In this document: positions 11,858 to 23,039 of the stretch, piece after piece
Numbering within the stretch: the first letter of the stretch is position 1
Layout: every line of letters starts with the position of its first letter
Assembly (NCBI GenBank): GCA_009363875.1
Contig: CM018688.1
Coordinates: 57,513,001 to 57,577,000, forward strand
DNA length: 64,000 nucleotides
Reading direction: 5' to 3'
From: Mikania micrantha
Lineage: Eukaryota > Streptophyta > Magnoliopsida > Asterales > Asteraceae
The notes under the pieces: model-generated
Told to the model about the DNA's origin: nothing
Seen by the model: the letters and a program-made list of their open reading frames with translations, nothing else
The model's database searches: none
Translations under genes and position numbers: made by a program

Positions 11858-13155
11858 GGGGAAGTTTCATGAAAAACCTTTATTTTGAAAAAAACCAAGA
11901 AAACCTTTAATCCACTGTTAATTAATATAATCAATGGTTGAGATCACTAGTGACAATATTGTAAATAAATGACAATCAAGGAATTTAATTATATAATGAT
12001 AAGGGTATATTAGTCAAAAACAAATTTATTATCTCTCTTATATTTAATAAAATTCCTAAAATAACTATTCTCTCTTTTCTCTTATACATTATATACAAAA
12101 AAATAATAATTTAAAAATATTATTTTTATTATTCAAAAGTTTAATTCAAACATCCCGATTATTTTATTCAAAAGATCTTATTTTTTTCAAACAAATTTTC
12201 TAATTACTTATATGTAATCATGTTCTTCATTACATATATACGTAGTTACATTTACGTATATGTAATCATAAGTCATCAATTACTAAGTTATATATATTTC
12301 AAAATAATATAATAATAAAAGATAAGAAAAAATTATACTATGTGATTGCATATATGTAATCATATAACATGTAACATTTATATGATTACATATACGTAAT
12401 AAATATAACAGTTATATCATTACATATATGTAATCATATAACTGGTTATATATAAGTAAACAATCAAATAAAAATGCATTTCATATATGTATATCAAAAA
12501 TATTGGAATGATTAAAAACAACCCGTATCATTTGATTACATATATGGAACAAAGAAACTAACAAAAAATTACAAAATAAATAAAAAAATCAAAATCAAAA
12601 CCTTTATAACTTCATTTGTATTAAGTGGCGGAGCTTGGGTAAGGTGAGAGGGGGGCGGAAATTTTTGAAACCCAAAATACATGCTAATTTTTTTGAAGCG
12701 AGCGAGGGCGAAACCGTGATTTTTAACTAAAATAACATTTCGGCCGAAAAATTAACAATACGGACGAAAAAAGAGGGGGGCTATCACCTCCCCTGATCCC
12801 TATTATGCTTCGCCCGTGTTTGCATTAGCAAAACATCGAGATAAATAACCAAAAAACTAAAATTACTTGCAAATCTCAAATGGACAATCCACGCAAAGGT
12901 AAGACCAACAATTGCCCAAAGCTTCTACGACAATTTCAACAATAAACAAATCGATCGACGACGCAAATCAAAGCTCAATGCGTTTGTTGCTCTCGAATTG
13001 ATCAACTACTGAGAGAGATTAATTTGTAAATTTGGCGTTCGTACCAAAATACCCTTTAAAAAACAAATAACAAAATACGTAGAAATTATGTGATTAGTTA
13101 GAAAGATCTTTCTTAGTTTTCATAAAAATAGGGAGCTTTCATTCAAACACTCCCC
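11858..13155. mobile_element. TA-flanked element F1 with degenerate inverted ends
   Basis: The left end GGGGAAGTTTCATGAAAAACC follows a TA tract. The right end, read on the minus strand, is GGGGAGTGTTTGAATGAAAG and borders a TATG-rich tract. Both ends then carry an AAAACTAAGAAA-like motif. The interior is AT-rich with many TATATGTAATCA motifs and no ORF. A small hAT-like element (12623-12818) is nested inside. The superfamily is uncertain. Confidence 0.55.
12623..12818. mobile_element. Small hAT-like element
   Basis: The left end AGTGGCGGAGCTTGG and the right end GCTTCGCCCGTG are imperfect inverted copies. They are flanked by TTTGTATT (12615-12622) and TTTGCATT (12819-12826), an 8-bp TSD with one mismatch. 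At 196 bp there is no room for a gene. The left end matches the larger hAT element at 19794. Confidence 0.65.
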
Positions 13156-13386
13156 TTGTATGTATATGTATGTATGTGTATACGTATAACACAAACTTAA
13201 AGCATATTTTGCCATAAAATCAAGCATCATTACTGCGTAAAATCCAAAAAGCTACTATGTCATGAAATCAAATATCAATAAACTGTAAAAAAATAAAAAT
13301 AAAATACAAATGCAAAAAATAAGAAGTAAGATAACAAATTAAACAAAAAAAAAACAAAGTAACACTATTGTTCGTTAAGGTTTGTT
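13156..13386. other. AT-rich spacer, no gene seen
   Basis: A short TATG microsatellite (13156-13190) is followed by A-rich sequence. I see no coding or RNA feature. Confidence 0.6.
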
Positions 13387-13408
13387 TATATATATATATA
13401 TATATATA

Positions 13409-13651
13409 GGGATTGAATCCTTTGAAAACTCAACCTTAGAGAGAAAACCCTTAAACCCTATGTGAGCCACTCATTTGGAATCTTGAAAATAAAATGTGGT
13501 CCACATTAAACCTGAATAAAAAATTGGGTTTTGAATAAACAAATCATTTTTAATGTGGGTTAATGTGAACCACATATTTATTTTCAAAATTCCAAATGAG
13601 TGGCTCACATAGGGTTTAAGGGTTTTTTCTCTAAGGTTGGGTTTTCATTGG

Positions 13652-13655
<4 letters not shown>
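13409..13655. mobile_element. Foldback element F2 in a (TA)n tract
   Basis: Two arms of about 110 bp are near-perfect inverted repeats. For example, ACCCTATGTGAGCCACTCAT near 13457 recurs inverted near 13600. (TA)n tracts lie on both sides (13387-13408 and 13656-13699). There is no coding capacity. It could form a long hairpin RNA if transcribed. Confidence 0.8.

Positions 13656-13699
<44 letters not shown>
13656..13699. repeat. (TA)n microsatellite
   Basis: An uninterrupted TA run separates foldback elements F2 and F3. Confidence 0.95.
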
Positions 13700-13702
<3 letters not shown>

Positions 13703-14088
13703 CATGCAATTTTTCATAACCCACTAAATGCGCGCTAACCCAAATAACTTTGGCAAGATGAAGCCGAATCTTGGATTTTTTTTTTTTGAACATCATTTTA
13801 ACACATTTTGAACACCATGTTCTTTTATGAGTTTGTGCAAATTCATCACCGTTTAAAAAATATCATCGTTGTAAGTTTTGTGCTACAATACTGTAAGTTT
13901 TAAATATTTAACAACTTACAGTACTGTAAGTTTTTGAACGGTGATGAATTAGCCCAAACTCATAAAAGAACATGGTGTTCAAAATGTGTTACAATGATGT
14001 TCAAAAAAAAATCTAAGATTCAGCTTTATCTTGCCAAAGTTATTTGGGTTAGCGCGCATTTAGAGGGTTATATTTTTAACCTTCCCCT
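13700..14088. mobile_element. Foldback element F3 in a (TA)n tract
   Basis: The arms are about 190 bp and inverted. Both carry GCGCGCTAACCCAAATAAC (or TTATTTGGGTTAGCGCGC inverted) and GAACATGGTGTTC; the centre is near 13895. TA tracts flank both ends. A short palindromic TACTGTAAG motif occurs near the centre. There is no gene. Confidence 0.82.
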
Positions 14089-14099
14089 ATATATATATA

Positions 14100-14456
14100 G
14101 AGGAAGGTTCCGTTGTTAACCCACTGTAATTGTGGTAACCCAGTGAACTTTGACAAAAAATGCCCGAATCTTTGGTTTTTTTTCATGGTCTTTATTATAC
14201 ATATTTAAGGGGGGTTTCTTTTTTGTGTTTTGGCTAATTCGCAATGCAAATCGAATTTGTCTCGGTGTAAATTTGTGTTGCATTTCGCAACATTTAGAAA
14301 AGTGCAAAAATTTTACACCGATGCAAATTCAATTTGCATTGCGAATGAGCCAAAACACAAAAAAGAAACCCCTCTAAATATGTATAATAAAGACCATGAA
14401 AAAACCCAAAGATTCTGGCATTTTTTGTCAAAGTTCACTGGGTTACCGTAATTTGG
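14100..14456. mobile_element. Foldback element F4, right end lost
   Basis: The left end GAGGAAGGTTCCGTTG follows (TA)n. The arms (for example GGTAACCCAGTGAACTTTG and its inverse near 14427) pair over about 150 bp around 14280. The right arm runs directly into the next element without its terminal motif or a TA tract. Confidence 0.75.
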
Positions 14457-14458
14457 CA

Positions 14459-14874
14459 GGGTTCCATGGAAAACCTCCATTTTAGAGAAAACTTAGAAAA
14501 CTAATTACAATTGTTATCAATCAATTTCCTTTTTCGTTTTTTTATTTTACATTTTTTTATTATAATGTTAGATATGTTAATAAAAAGAAAAAAAATAAAA
14601 AAATATATGTAATTCATGTTATTACATATGTTTAACTCATTGATTACATATATGTAACTTGTAAACTACATATATAAGTTACATATATGTAACCTTTTTG
14701 GTTATATATACATAACTTCGTAATATATATATTTTTATTAAAAAAATTTCAATGTTTATACCATTTCTAAGCTAAATATAAAAAACCATGAATTTTTTTT
14801 AAAAAAAATTGAATGTTTAGTACGAGTTTTCTTAGTTTATATAAAGTAATGAGTTTTTATTTGAACATTTCCCT
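14459..14874. mobile_element. TA-flanked element F5
   Basis: The left end GGGTTCCATGGAAAACCTCC and the right end (minus strand) GGGAAATGTTCAAATAAAAA share the pattern seen in F1, and each is followed inward by CTTAGAAAACT or CTAAGAAAACT. A TA tract follows at 14875. The interior has TATATGTAAC repeats like those in F1. Confidence 0.6.
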
Positions 14875-14989
14875 ATATATCTATATATATATGTATCCGC
14901 CCATCCAAGAGATTTCTTCGTGCCGGGTCGTGAGTTATGTGGAGCGATAAAAAAAATGGGATCTATTGGGCTTTCACCTGTGCTGCCTT

Positions 14990-15042
<53 letters not shown>

Positions 15043-15244
15043 AAAGGTTCCCTTAAAAAGTATTTTTTTTTGCCTAAGAAGGATAAGAATGATTTTTAAA
15101 ACTCGAAAAACAACCCAAACAAACTCCGATTGAATTCATTTTTACATCATTGGAAAAAGATTGTAATTCCTTAAAACCTAAACTTATATATAGGTATATA
15201 GATACACACATACATGATATTCATTTTTATTTTTTACTTAGTTT
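14875..15244. other. Spacer with (AT)n at 14993-15040
   Basis: A long AT microsatellite is followed by GGAAAGGTTCCCTTAAAAAG at 15041, which resembles the left ends of the TA-flanked elements; I could not find a matching right end. The block at 14890-14990 is unrecognised. No gene is seen. Confidence 0.6.
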
Positions 15245-15558
15245 TAATGTTTTTAACTTGGAATAGACCGATTGTTCGGACTGGTCAGAAATATATTCGG
15301 TCTCTCAAGTGTTCTGGTTATGTGCTCAAAACCGTTTTCGGCCGAACCATCTTAATCTACCAGCAGCCGGCTAGTACAACCGGAAAACCGCTTGGTTGAA
15401 CTGCTATTCTAGCTATATAATATTTGAATTTTTTTTTAATTTTTATATATATACACACAAAATATTTATAATGTAATTCGGTTTCTAAACCTATTTGACC
15501 GATCCGACTGTTCAGTAAAGAAACCGGTTCAACTTTTGGTCTGGTTCAAAAAACATTG
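15245..15558. mobile_element. hAT-like element of the ACCGG type, old
   Basis: The left end TAATGTTTTTAACTTGG and the right end TCAAAAAACATTG are imperfect inverted repeats. The interior is rich in CCGGTT/GACCG motifs. The flanks CTTAGTTT and CTTAATAG agree at 5 of 8 positions, so the TSD is weak. It resembles the elements at 26934 and 27770. Confidence 0.5.
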
Positions 15559-15879
15559 CTTAATAGCCACACAAGAACAAATCTCCTCGTCCAAAAAACA
15601 TACTGTTTTATGTATCTAACAAGGAGACTCGTGTTAATTAACTAGAATGAACAACCTACGTATCCAAAGAAATTAATCATGTGAATCTCTCACCACTAGT
15701 CTACACGTTTAAACAAAATTATCACTCGTTGCCAAACTTTCTACCAATAAAAAGTACATTTTGAACAATAATTACCACTCATTTTTTTATTTTAACTATT
15801 TGTCACTTCTATCATTATACCAAACTCTTCTTTATATTGTCACTCCTCAAATCACTATCCTGTAACAATCTTAATCGTA
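15559..15879. other. Spacer, no feature seen
   Basis: AT-rich unique-looking sequence without an ORF, RNA gene or clear repeat. Confidence 0.5.
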
Positions 15880-16143
15880 CACTACTATAAAAATCACCCT
15901 AATGCAACATTTATATTCAAAAAAAGGTTGCATTAGTTGAAGTTGTATTAGATCTAATGCAACTTTTTTGTTACATAATGCAACTTTCTTTTTTTAATAC
16001 AACTTTTTTAAATGCACTTTTGAAATAAAATACAATATGTAATAAAAAGGTTGCATTAGGACAATGCAAATTTAGCTAATGCAACCTATTTGCAACCTTT
16101 TATAACAAATAAAAGGTTGCATTAGGCTTATTTTATAGCAGTG
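15880..16143. mobile_element. Non-autonomous CACTA-like element
   Basis: The ends CACTACTATAAAAATCACC and (minus strand) CACTGCTATAAAATAAGCC are inverted repeats of the CACTA type. Subterminal GGTTGCATTAG and CTAATGCAAC motifs repeat on both strands, as subterminal repeats do in that superfamily. The 3-bp flanks (GTA and ATT) do not match, so the TSD is lost or the boundary is off. It is 264 bp with no gene. Confidence 0.6.
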
Positions 16144-16665
16144 ATTGTTTGTCTTAATACATACCCTTTCACAATCTTAATTGAGGTTTGATCAAAATAA
16201 GTATGTCCCAACTATGTTCTAAATATGCGAGGAAAGTACATTTTATTCCTGACAATAGAAAAAACAGTACATACATTCATACATACATACATAAATATTA
16301 ATATTAATATATTTAGAAATAATTGCATGTTCCTACGTGTGACAGGTAGCTAAACAGCAAACCATAAAGTAAAAAAGTTTCAAACCCGAACCTTTTAGGT
16401 GGGTGAAAAAAGGAGTAAAATCTTGAGCAAAATATACGTTTTATGTTTACAATAGAAAATTATATTTAAATAAAAAAAATTAAGCCTTGATTTGACATTG
16501 TGAATGGTATAGATTATGTGAGATAGGGTTGGTTCAATCATTTTATAGGTTACAAGCAAAACAAAAGTTCACGAATCTTAGCTAATGATTGTAAAGTCTC
16601 CTTTTTTTAATAACTATGACTTGTGACCGACAACAATATGCTAAAAGTTCTACCAGACAAACAAA
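16144..16665. other. Spacer, no gene seen
   Basis: AT-rich sequence with a short CATA microsatellite near 16270. I recognise nothing else. Confidence 0.5.
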
Positions 16666-16755
16666 ATAGTGTAAAATTTTTCAAAAATATTTATTTCGCC
16701 CCCCTGAAAAAAAATTTATTTCGCCCCCTAGAGTGTTGGTCAAGCTCCGTCACTG
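16666..16755 (-). mobile_element. hAT terminal fragment
   Basis: Read on the minus strand it starts CAGTGACGGAGCTTGACC, like the 5' end of the hAT element at 19794. The rest (TTTCGCCCCCCTGAAAAAAA) matches the 25110-25210 part of that element. The flanks CAAACAAA and CAAACAAG agree at 7 of 8 positions, so it may be a 90-bp deletion derivative. Confidence 0.5.
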
Positions 16756-16763
16756 CAAACAAG

Positions 16764-17073
16764 TTGTCAAGACACAGTTTAAACTTCCAATAACCATTAA
16801 CCAAATACAAAATTTCACACAAATTTGTTTAAAGACACCGAAATATCTTATGATGTCAAGTTGGTGCGTGATGAAAAGCCAAAGGGTCGAGTGTCAAGCA
16901 AGGGAGGACATCTAGACTTGTGCGAAGGAGGGCATGACTATACATGAGAATTGTTTTCGAGTACTCGAGTGGTCAAGTGTGAGATTGAAGCCCTGTATAT
17001 GAGATTGAAACGCTCTCGATCTTCTAATAACTAAATGAGAAGATGGAGTGCGAAAGTTAAATTTAATTCTTCG
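16764..17073. other. Spacer, no gene seen
   Basis: No recognisable gene or repeat lies between the hAT fragment and the SINE. Confidence 0.5.
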
Positions 17074-17338
17074 AATGCCTCTCCTCTTCTTTTTTTTTTT
17101 CTCTTTTTTGAACGGCGAAGGTCTCAATCGTGTGAACCCACTGTTTCCAAGCCATGTCACTAAGGTCTAGTTACCTGGACCTCCCATGAGCCACCACAAC
17201 CACCCCAGGAGGAAACCCCACTGGGAAAACCTCCTGACCCCCCTCAAACCCATTTTTCGCTGCGGAAGGGATTTGAACCCATGACCTTCCATTTGAAAGA
17301 ATCATAGGGTACCATTGAGGCAATGCCTCTCCTCTTCT
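17074..17338 (-). mobile_element. SINE with 17-bp target-site duplication
   Basis: The duplication AATGCCTCTCCTCTTCT lies at 17074-17090 and 17322-17338. On the minus strand the body begins with a tRNA-like head carrying a Pol III B-box (GGTTCAAATCC near 17270). It ends with GCCGTTCAAAAAA and an A-rich tail next to the left duplication. A long TSD, a B-box and an A tail are the signature of a tRNA-derived SINE moved by a LINE. The same GCCGTTCAAAAA tail occurs in the copy near 25937. Confidence 0.85.
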
Positions 17339-17598
17339 ACGATTACCAAAATACAAACCCTAGCCTCTTCAATTCCATAATGGCCGGGAATGAAATCCCT
17401 TATTCCCCTGATCCCCTTGTCAAGTTTTCATATAAGAAACCAAGCCGACCAAGGATGGTAAAGTCCACTGTTTAAGCCCATCAATTAAAAAACTCATTTA
17501 AAAAAATTAGAGGCATTATATAATTTTGGAAGTCCTTGCTTGATATCCTGACTCATTAGGTTGGCCTTAAAGTGAGATAATGTTAGTGGTGTTGAAGT
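17339..17598. other. Spacer, no gene seen
   Basis: Short AT-rich stretch without a recognised feature. Confidence 0.5.
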
Positions 17599-18060
17599 TA
17601 GGAGTGTTCAAAAAACCGAAAACCGTTTAAAACCGATAACCGAACCGTATCCGTAACAAAAAAAACCGAACCGAATTCTGAATTCGGTTTTTGGTTCGGT
17701 TCCTAACCGTATCCGAATTCCGAATTCGGTTTTCGGTTCGGTTAACGGTTTTAGAAATTTTTTGAATTTGGTTTATTCGGTTAACCGATTAAACCAAATT
17801 CATAATTAAATTTATTATTTTTATTAATAATATATGGTTGAATTCGGTTTATTTGGTTTTTATTTGGTTTTTTATCGGTTTGTTCGGTTGAATTTGGTTT
17901 GTTCGGTTATAACCGAAACCGAACCGAATTGAATACGGTTACGTTGAATTCGGTTCGGATATCCATATCCCGAATTCGGTTCGGTTAACGGTTAGGGGGA
18001 GAAATTTTTTTAAACCGAATAAACCGAACAAACCGTTAACCGAATCGATGAACACCCCTA
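17599..18060. mobile_element. hAT-type MITE with AACCGA-rich interior
   Basis: The terminal inverted repeats are TAGGAGTGTTCA and TGAACACCCCTA. A perfect 8-bp TSD, GTTGAAGT, lies at 17591-17598 and 18061-18068. The interior is made of runs of AACCGA/TTCGGTT in both orientations and folds on itself. It is 462 bp with no coding capacity. An 8-bp TSD with TAGGG-type ends fits the hAT superfamily. Confidence 0.85.
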
Positions 18061-18068
18061 GTTGAAGT

Positions 18069-18455
18069 GCTAATGATGTTTTGTCTGAATAAATTTTACT
18101 AGATAAGAGGAATATATATGAAATTTCTTAGTTTTCTCATATTTATGAACACAAGCATTAGTTTTTGCGCAACCATCCACCATAGGTAGCAATACAAGCA
18201 TTACCGAAAAACAAGCATAAGACCACACTTTTTATTGCAAAATGTTTCAAATAAGTTGTATGAGTTGAATTTGCATTAATATAATACATATTTATTGCAA
18301 AATTTCTTTGTTTTTTTTTGAAGAATTGATATTGCATTTGGGAGTAAAAAAATTGTTTTATATAACAAAAATGTTACATTAGATTTAAAGCAACTTGAGC
18401 TAATGCAATATTTTTTTCAATGATAAGGTCGCATTAGACTTATTATGTTGTAGTG
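18069..18455. other. Spacer ending in a CACTA-like terminus
   Basis: The 3' boundary (minus strand CACTACAACATAATAAG, ending 18455) and internal GCATTAG and TAATGCAA motifs match the CACTA-like element at 15880. I could not fix the left end. Confidence 0.45.
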
Positions 18456-18858
18456 AAGGCACATAAAATACCATACTACTATGTGTGTCTTATGTATGTA
18501 AACTTGTAAGAACCAACTCCAAGGCTAAGGTGATGTTACACACATCTTCTATTTGGCCTAGTGAGATGGCTTTGGAGTATATTAAGTAAAGTGAAGATAA
18601 CTTAAGCTTTTTTAAGGTATGACGACAATACTTTCTGTCAGACAAGGTGACTTGGGCTCTTATTAAGCAAAGTTTAGTTGGTGATATTAGTTTTTGTCAT
18701 GCAAAGAGACTATGATGCTTTCTCCGGTGCTTAATAGGCAAGATGACTTTACTTAGTTGTCAGGAAAAGTCTCTTAGATACGCACCATATAAGATAACTA
18801 GTCTCGCTTACAATGGCTCTTGCCTTCGAACTTGTAGGTCATAAGACTATTGCTATTA
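18456..18858. other. Spacer, no gene seen
   Basis: No ORF, RNA or repeat was recognised. Confidence 0.5.
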
Positions 18859-19379
18859 GGGGTGTTCAGAAAAACCGAAAAGCGATTAAAACCGATAACC
18901 GTTTAAAACCTTTTTAGTAATTTGAAATTTTTATCTTGTTAAAAACATATTTATTTGAAACTCATATCTTTGAAATATTAGTTTATAGTAATTTTAGTTA
19001 TGATTATTATTTATAATTTTTATTCTGTTTAAAGTTTTTTTTTATATATTATGTGTTTAAATGATTATCCCTAATATTTTAGATTGAAAATATTAAACTT
19101 TATTTAAATAATATGTGTTCGTTTATGTTCGTTAACCATTCGTGAATAAGTTCAATTCCTTAATTAACGAACAGAAACAAGATTTTTCATTCTGTAAGTG
19201 CTCATGATTGGCTGACCCAGAAATTTTTTTCACGGGGGGCGGAAATTTTTTAGGTTGGTTGGTGTTCAAGTTGTGTTAGGACGGATCGGATTAGATCATG
19301 TTAAAAAAAGACAATCAGACTAAATTTCATATATAAAGATATATAATGAATATACAATACATCTAAAGTTGTATATAAG
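18859..19379. repeat. Second TAGGGGTGTTCA-type MITE end and decayed repeats
   Basis: AGGGGTGTTCAGAAAAACCG near 18859 matches the left end of the MITE at 17599, but no right end is found. Sequence near 19200-19330 resembles 25745-25815, so both are copies of one decayed repeat. Confidence 0.4.
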
Positions 19380-19793
19380 TACTAAGAGTGTAAACAATCC
19401 GAGCAGATCCCGAGCTCGTTAAGGCTCGAGCTCTGCTAGTTTAAACAAAATAGGGCTTGGGCTTGGGCTTGGGCTTGGGTTTGGGCTTGAGCTTGAGCTC
19501 GGCTCGTTAAGAGTTTCATTTACAAGGCTCGAGCTCGGCTCGGCTTTTTATATTTTAATTATTTTATTTATTAACTTTAATTACTAATTTAATATGTATT
19601 GATAATTTTATTTTCCAAATTTAACATAAAATATTAGATTTAAATATATTTATCATAATTTTATATAAAAAAATAATTAATTTTAAAAATATATACTTAA
19701 TATAATAAATAAGAGTTATAAAAATAAAAAGCTTGTTTAGGCTCGTGAGCCAGCTTGAGCTCGATACTAAACGAGCCATATTTGGGACTCGGG
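19380..19793. repeat. GAGCTCG/GGGCTT-rich repeat, split by a hAT insertion
   Basis: Short motifs such as GGCTCGAGCTCGG and GGGCTTGGGCTTGGG dominate. The sequence continues beyond the hAT element at 25293-25365 with the same motifs, so one repeat unit was cut in two by the insertion at 19794. The left border AGAGTGTAAACAATCCGAGC looks like a MITE end. Confidence 0.6.
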
Positions 19794-20010
19794 CAGTGGC
19801 GGAGCTTGACCAAATGTCGGGGGGGTGGCGAAACTTTGCAACATTGAAATTTTTTTTCTCTAAAGCCTAACGCTAACAGTTAAATGTTCGGGTTGACGAT
19901 TCGAGTCCGGGTCGGGTCGGGTCAAACAATAAAAAGTAGATTTTTTTGAAACAAACAAAGACATAAATAACTATCATGATGAGTGAAAAAGTTGAGTACC
20001 TTAAAGAAAA

Positions 20011-20160
20011 TTACAACTCAGCCCAACGACCTTTAACCGGATGATCCCGTTCACTAGTTGAACATCTTTGACGTTTTTGTTTCTCTTTACGTGCCTTATC
20101 ACTCTTTTCATCAACAACTTGTTTTTTAAAAAATGATTCAATAGTTTTCTCTTTCCCCAT
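20011..20160 (-). pseudogene. hAT transposase N-terminal remnant
   Basis: The ATG at 20160 begins MGKEKTIESFFKKQ, then a Lys/Arg-rich stretch to a stop at 20011. A short IESFF-like motif followed by basic residues is the usual start of plant hAT transposases of the TTF/MYM-type zinc finger (DUF4371) group. The zinc finger, the catalytic core and the dimerisation domain are missing. A 3' splice site lies 28 bases upstream (AG at 20189-20190). The matching 5' splice site is at 20337-20338. It is an internal-deletion derivative and cannot encode transposase. Confidence 0.55.
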
Positions 20161-20788
20161 CTCAGACACTAAATTTATACCAATAATTCTGTAAAAAAAT
20201 TGAAAAAAAATCAAAACCCTAAATGTTTAGATTCACTAACAATTAACAAAGTAACAATAAACAACAATTAAACTACTCAGATACTTAATCAAAGCAAGTA
20301 ACAACAAGTAGGAAGAGGTGAAATGCCGAATTCATTACCTGGTTCACAAATCACACAAGAAGGAAGAAGAAGGCTGAAAGTAGGGCCGCTGCGGCCGCAG
20401 GCGGCGGGGCGTGCGGCGGGGCCGGTTGTCACACCCTGAGCCGGCGGGAACGGATCACGTTTTCCCGTCGGGCGGAAGGTTCCCGGGGCGCGATATCGTG
20501 AGTGATAATCGAATGATCAGATTGTTTACATAGCACATGATAAATAAATGAGAAATACTAACACATCCATGATATAGAATTACAAGATTAAATTACAATG
20601 TATCGTTCATAATTTAATCAAGTAAATCTACCAGAAAGAATCAATGTAACTATATCTTGTAACTGTACAAGATATACAAAAATGATTCATTATTTAGTCA
20701 TCAAAAGTATGCAACATCAAAAGTAGCTAGGTCATCTAAAAGTCCAATAGCTAGTCCATGCATAATAGTAGCTACACATGTTCATCAC

Positions 20789-22206
20789 CTGAGAAAACAT
20801 GTATTTAAACAAAGTCAACATTAGGTTGGTGAGTTCATAAGTATGTTAATTAAAATCCTTGATTCATTCACATGCACAATCACAATGTTCATAATGTTAC
20901 TTGTATGTTATCTGTTTCCCCTGTTCTCCCAATGGCTTCTCAATAGTTATATTCACAAATATTATTTCATCCTAGTAGTGATGTTTATATATAGGGCATG
21001 TGTAAGGGAACTAAGCCCTAGCCAACATCCCACCACATCACTACTAGAACTCCACACTACTTGCAATACAACTATTGATTTCCATTCCCATTCCACATGT
21101 TTGTTTCATTATTGATCACCTGTGATAGCATGAATAGAATAATATGATGATAGCGTTGTAATTATCAAACCGAAGTATTGATAACCATTATATGTAATAA
21201 GGATATTAGATTTACTTAATCTGTTCCTTGTATTATTCTATTGTCTGTGGGTTAACTGTTATTTCACTTTTAATTATTAAAAGTGTTAGTTAACTGTTTG
21301 TCATTTGTTCTCCTCTTGCAGTGCATAGAGCCTAAAAGGAATCCATTGCAATCCTCACGTAATCAGATTGCAATGCATACAATTTACCTCTATCACCGTG
21401 TGTTCCCATTGCCTTCATCGAAACTGTTACTAGTAATATGACATGATAGAAAATAAATTCCTCAGTCTACTAGTCCACATGTAACGATGGATGATGTACA
21501 TCTATGATATCACTGTTCTCCATGTGATTAACAAAGTTGAATAAGAACTTGTCTTATTCCATTATGTTAATCATGTTTGAATGATGTTGTTATCATGAAG
21601 TTGCGTTATCATGATTATCATTCAATATGATCCATATGCTCACCATGTAATCCTTAAGCCATAGTAAGAACAAGTCTTATTACTCTTAAGTGATACAGAT
21701 GGTGGTTATCCAATGCTCTATACTATTCACATAGTATGTTTTTAAGTTGTAACTAAGTGTTATAAGTACTAGACTTATCACACTTAGTCAATTAGAACGT
21801 GGAATGATATTAAGAAAATGTTTTATCTTTTAATCACTCATGTGTGGTGCTGTGTCATCATGTTTCACTATAGTAGTTCACATTGCTTGTTTGTGTATGA
21901 ATTGTCTCAATGTTTGTTCATGTAGGAATAACTAAGTGTTATAAGATGAAATCTTACAACGATGTTATTCAAATGTGTTGATGATTATGAAATTATATTA
22001 TCATATTCATCTGAGTTTCCCTGTTATCTCATGATCATACAAGCATGCATACAATGATAAGCGATAATAAACAATTTAATATTATCTAAATCAAAGTATA
22101 AATAACATGTTAAGCAAAACTTTTAAATAAATAAAAGTAAACATGTTTCTCAGCCCCGAGAGTTTAAAATCAGTTAAGATTAAAGAAAAGGGGCATATGA
22201 ACTCAC
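20789..22206 (-). other. Possible intron inside the solo LTR
   Basis: On the minus strand AAG|GTGAGT (GT at 22206-22205) and TTTTCTCAG (AG at 20790-20789) bracket 1418 bp. They sit at the same place as the pair in the first solo LTR. Confidence 0.4.
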
Positions 22207-23039
22207 CTTATGGTTGAAGTGGTTGACTTAGCTTAAAAGAGGAATGCACGCGCTCTTGATTGTACTTTGTTGTATATTCACGTTCCTGTATTGATTTCAC
22301 GATGTATGTACTTTATAAGTATGAGTAGTATTGACTTGTGTGTGTATGTGTGTGTCATCCTCAAAATTGGTCAACACACATCCGGCTTGGTTAGTATTCG
22401 GCCCTTGTTTGATGATTATAGGTTATACTAACACTCAATTGGATTTAATTGCGTTTAGTATACCCCTTATATGTTATTGTTTGACTTGAACCCAACGTCA
22501 ACAAAACGTGTAACCTTATAACTATTATAGTCTATAACTACAATACTTAGGTTTCTAGTTTGAAACTATTATAAATCTTTTATTCTTTACAAAGATTTAA
22601 ATGAGTTATCATAAAAATGTATTTCTTGAACTATCCCACTTTGTAATATGGGCCGAATAACGAAGCCGAGTCATATGATCAAATTGTTGGATCGAGTAAT
22701 CTCCCCATGAACCATGTATGTGTATTTTGACCGAATGATAGGTGGGCCTTGGGCCCAATAGACTATATAATAAACTAGTGAGATATGTGGGTCGTAACAA
22801 AGGAATTGGACCAAAGGGTATCGTTGGGCCGGCTAGGAACATAGTGGACCTAAGCAATAAGATTGGGCCGAATGTGATCTACTTGGACCTATTGAATTGG
22901 ATGGGGCCTCGTGTGTATGTGAGCCAAATAACATCCCGATGGATCAACTGGGCCATAGTGGGTTCAAATAAAGGAATTGAACTACTGGTCTCGTTGTTGG
23001 GCTCAAACAATTAAGATGGTCCGTAACAATAGATTTGGA

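Noticed and set aside
13605..14451. ORFs in the foldback elements
   Set aside because: Each matches an arm of an inverted repeat and has no protein features.
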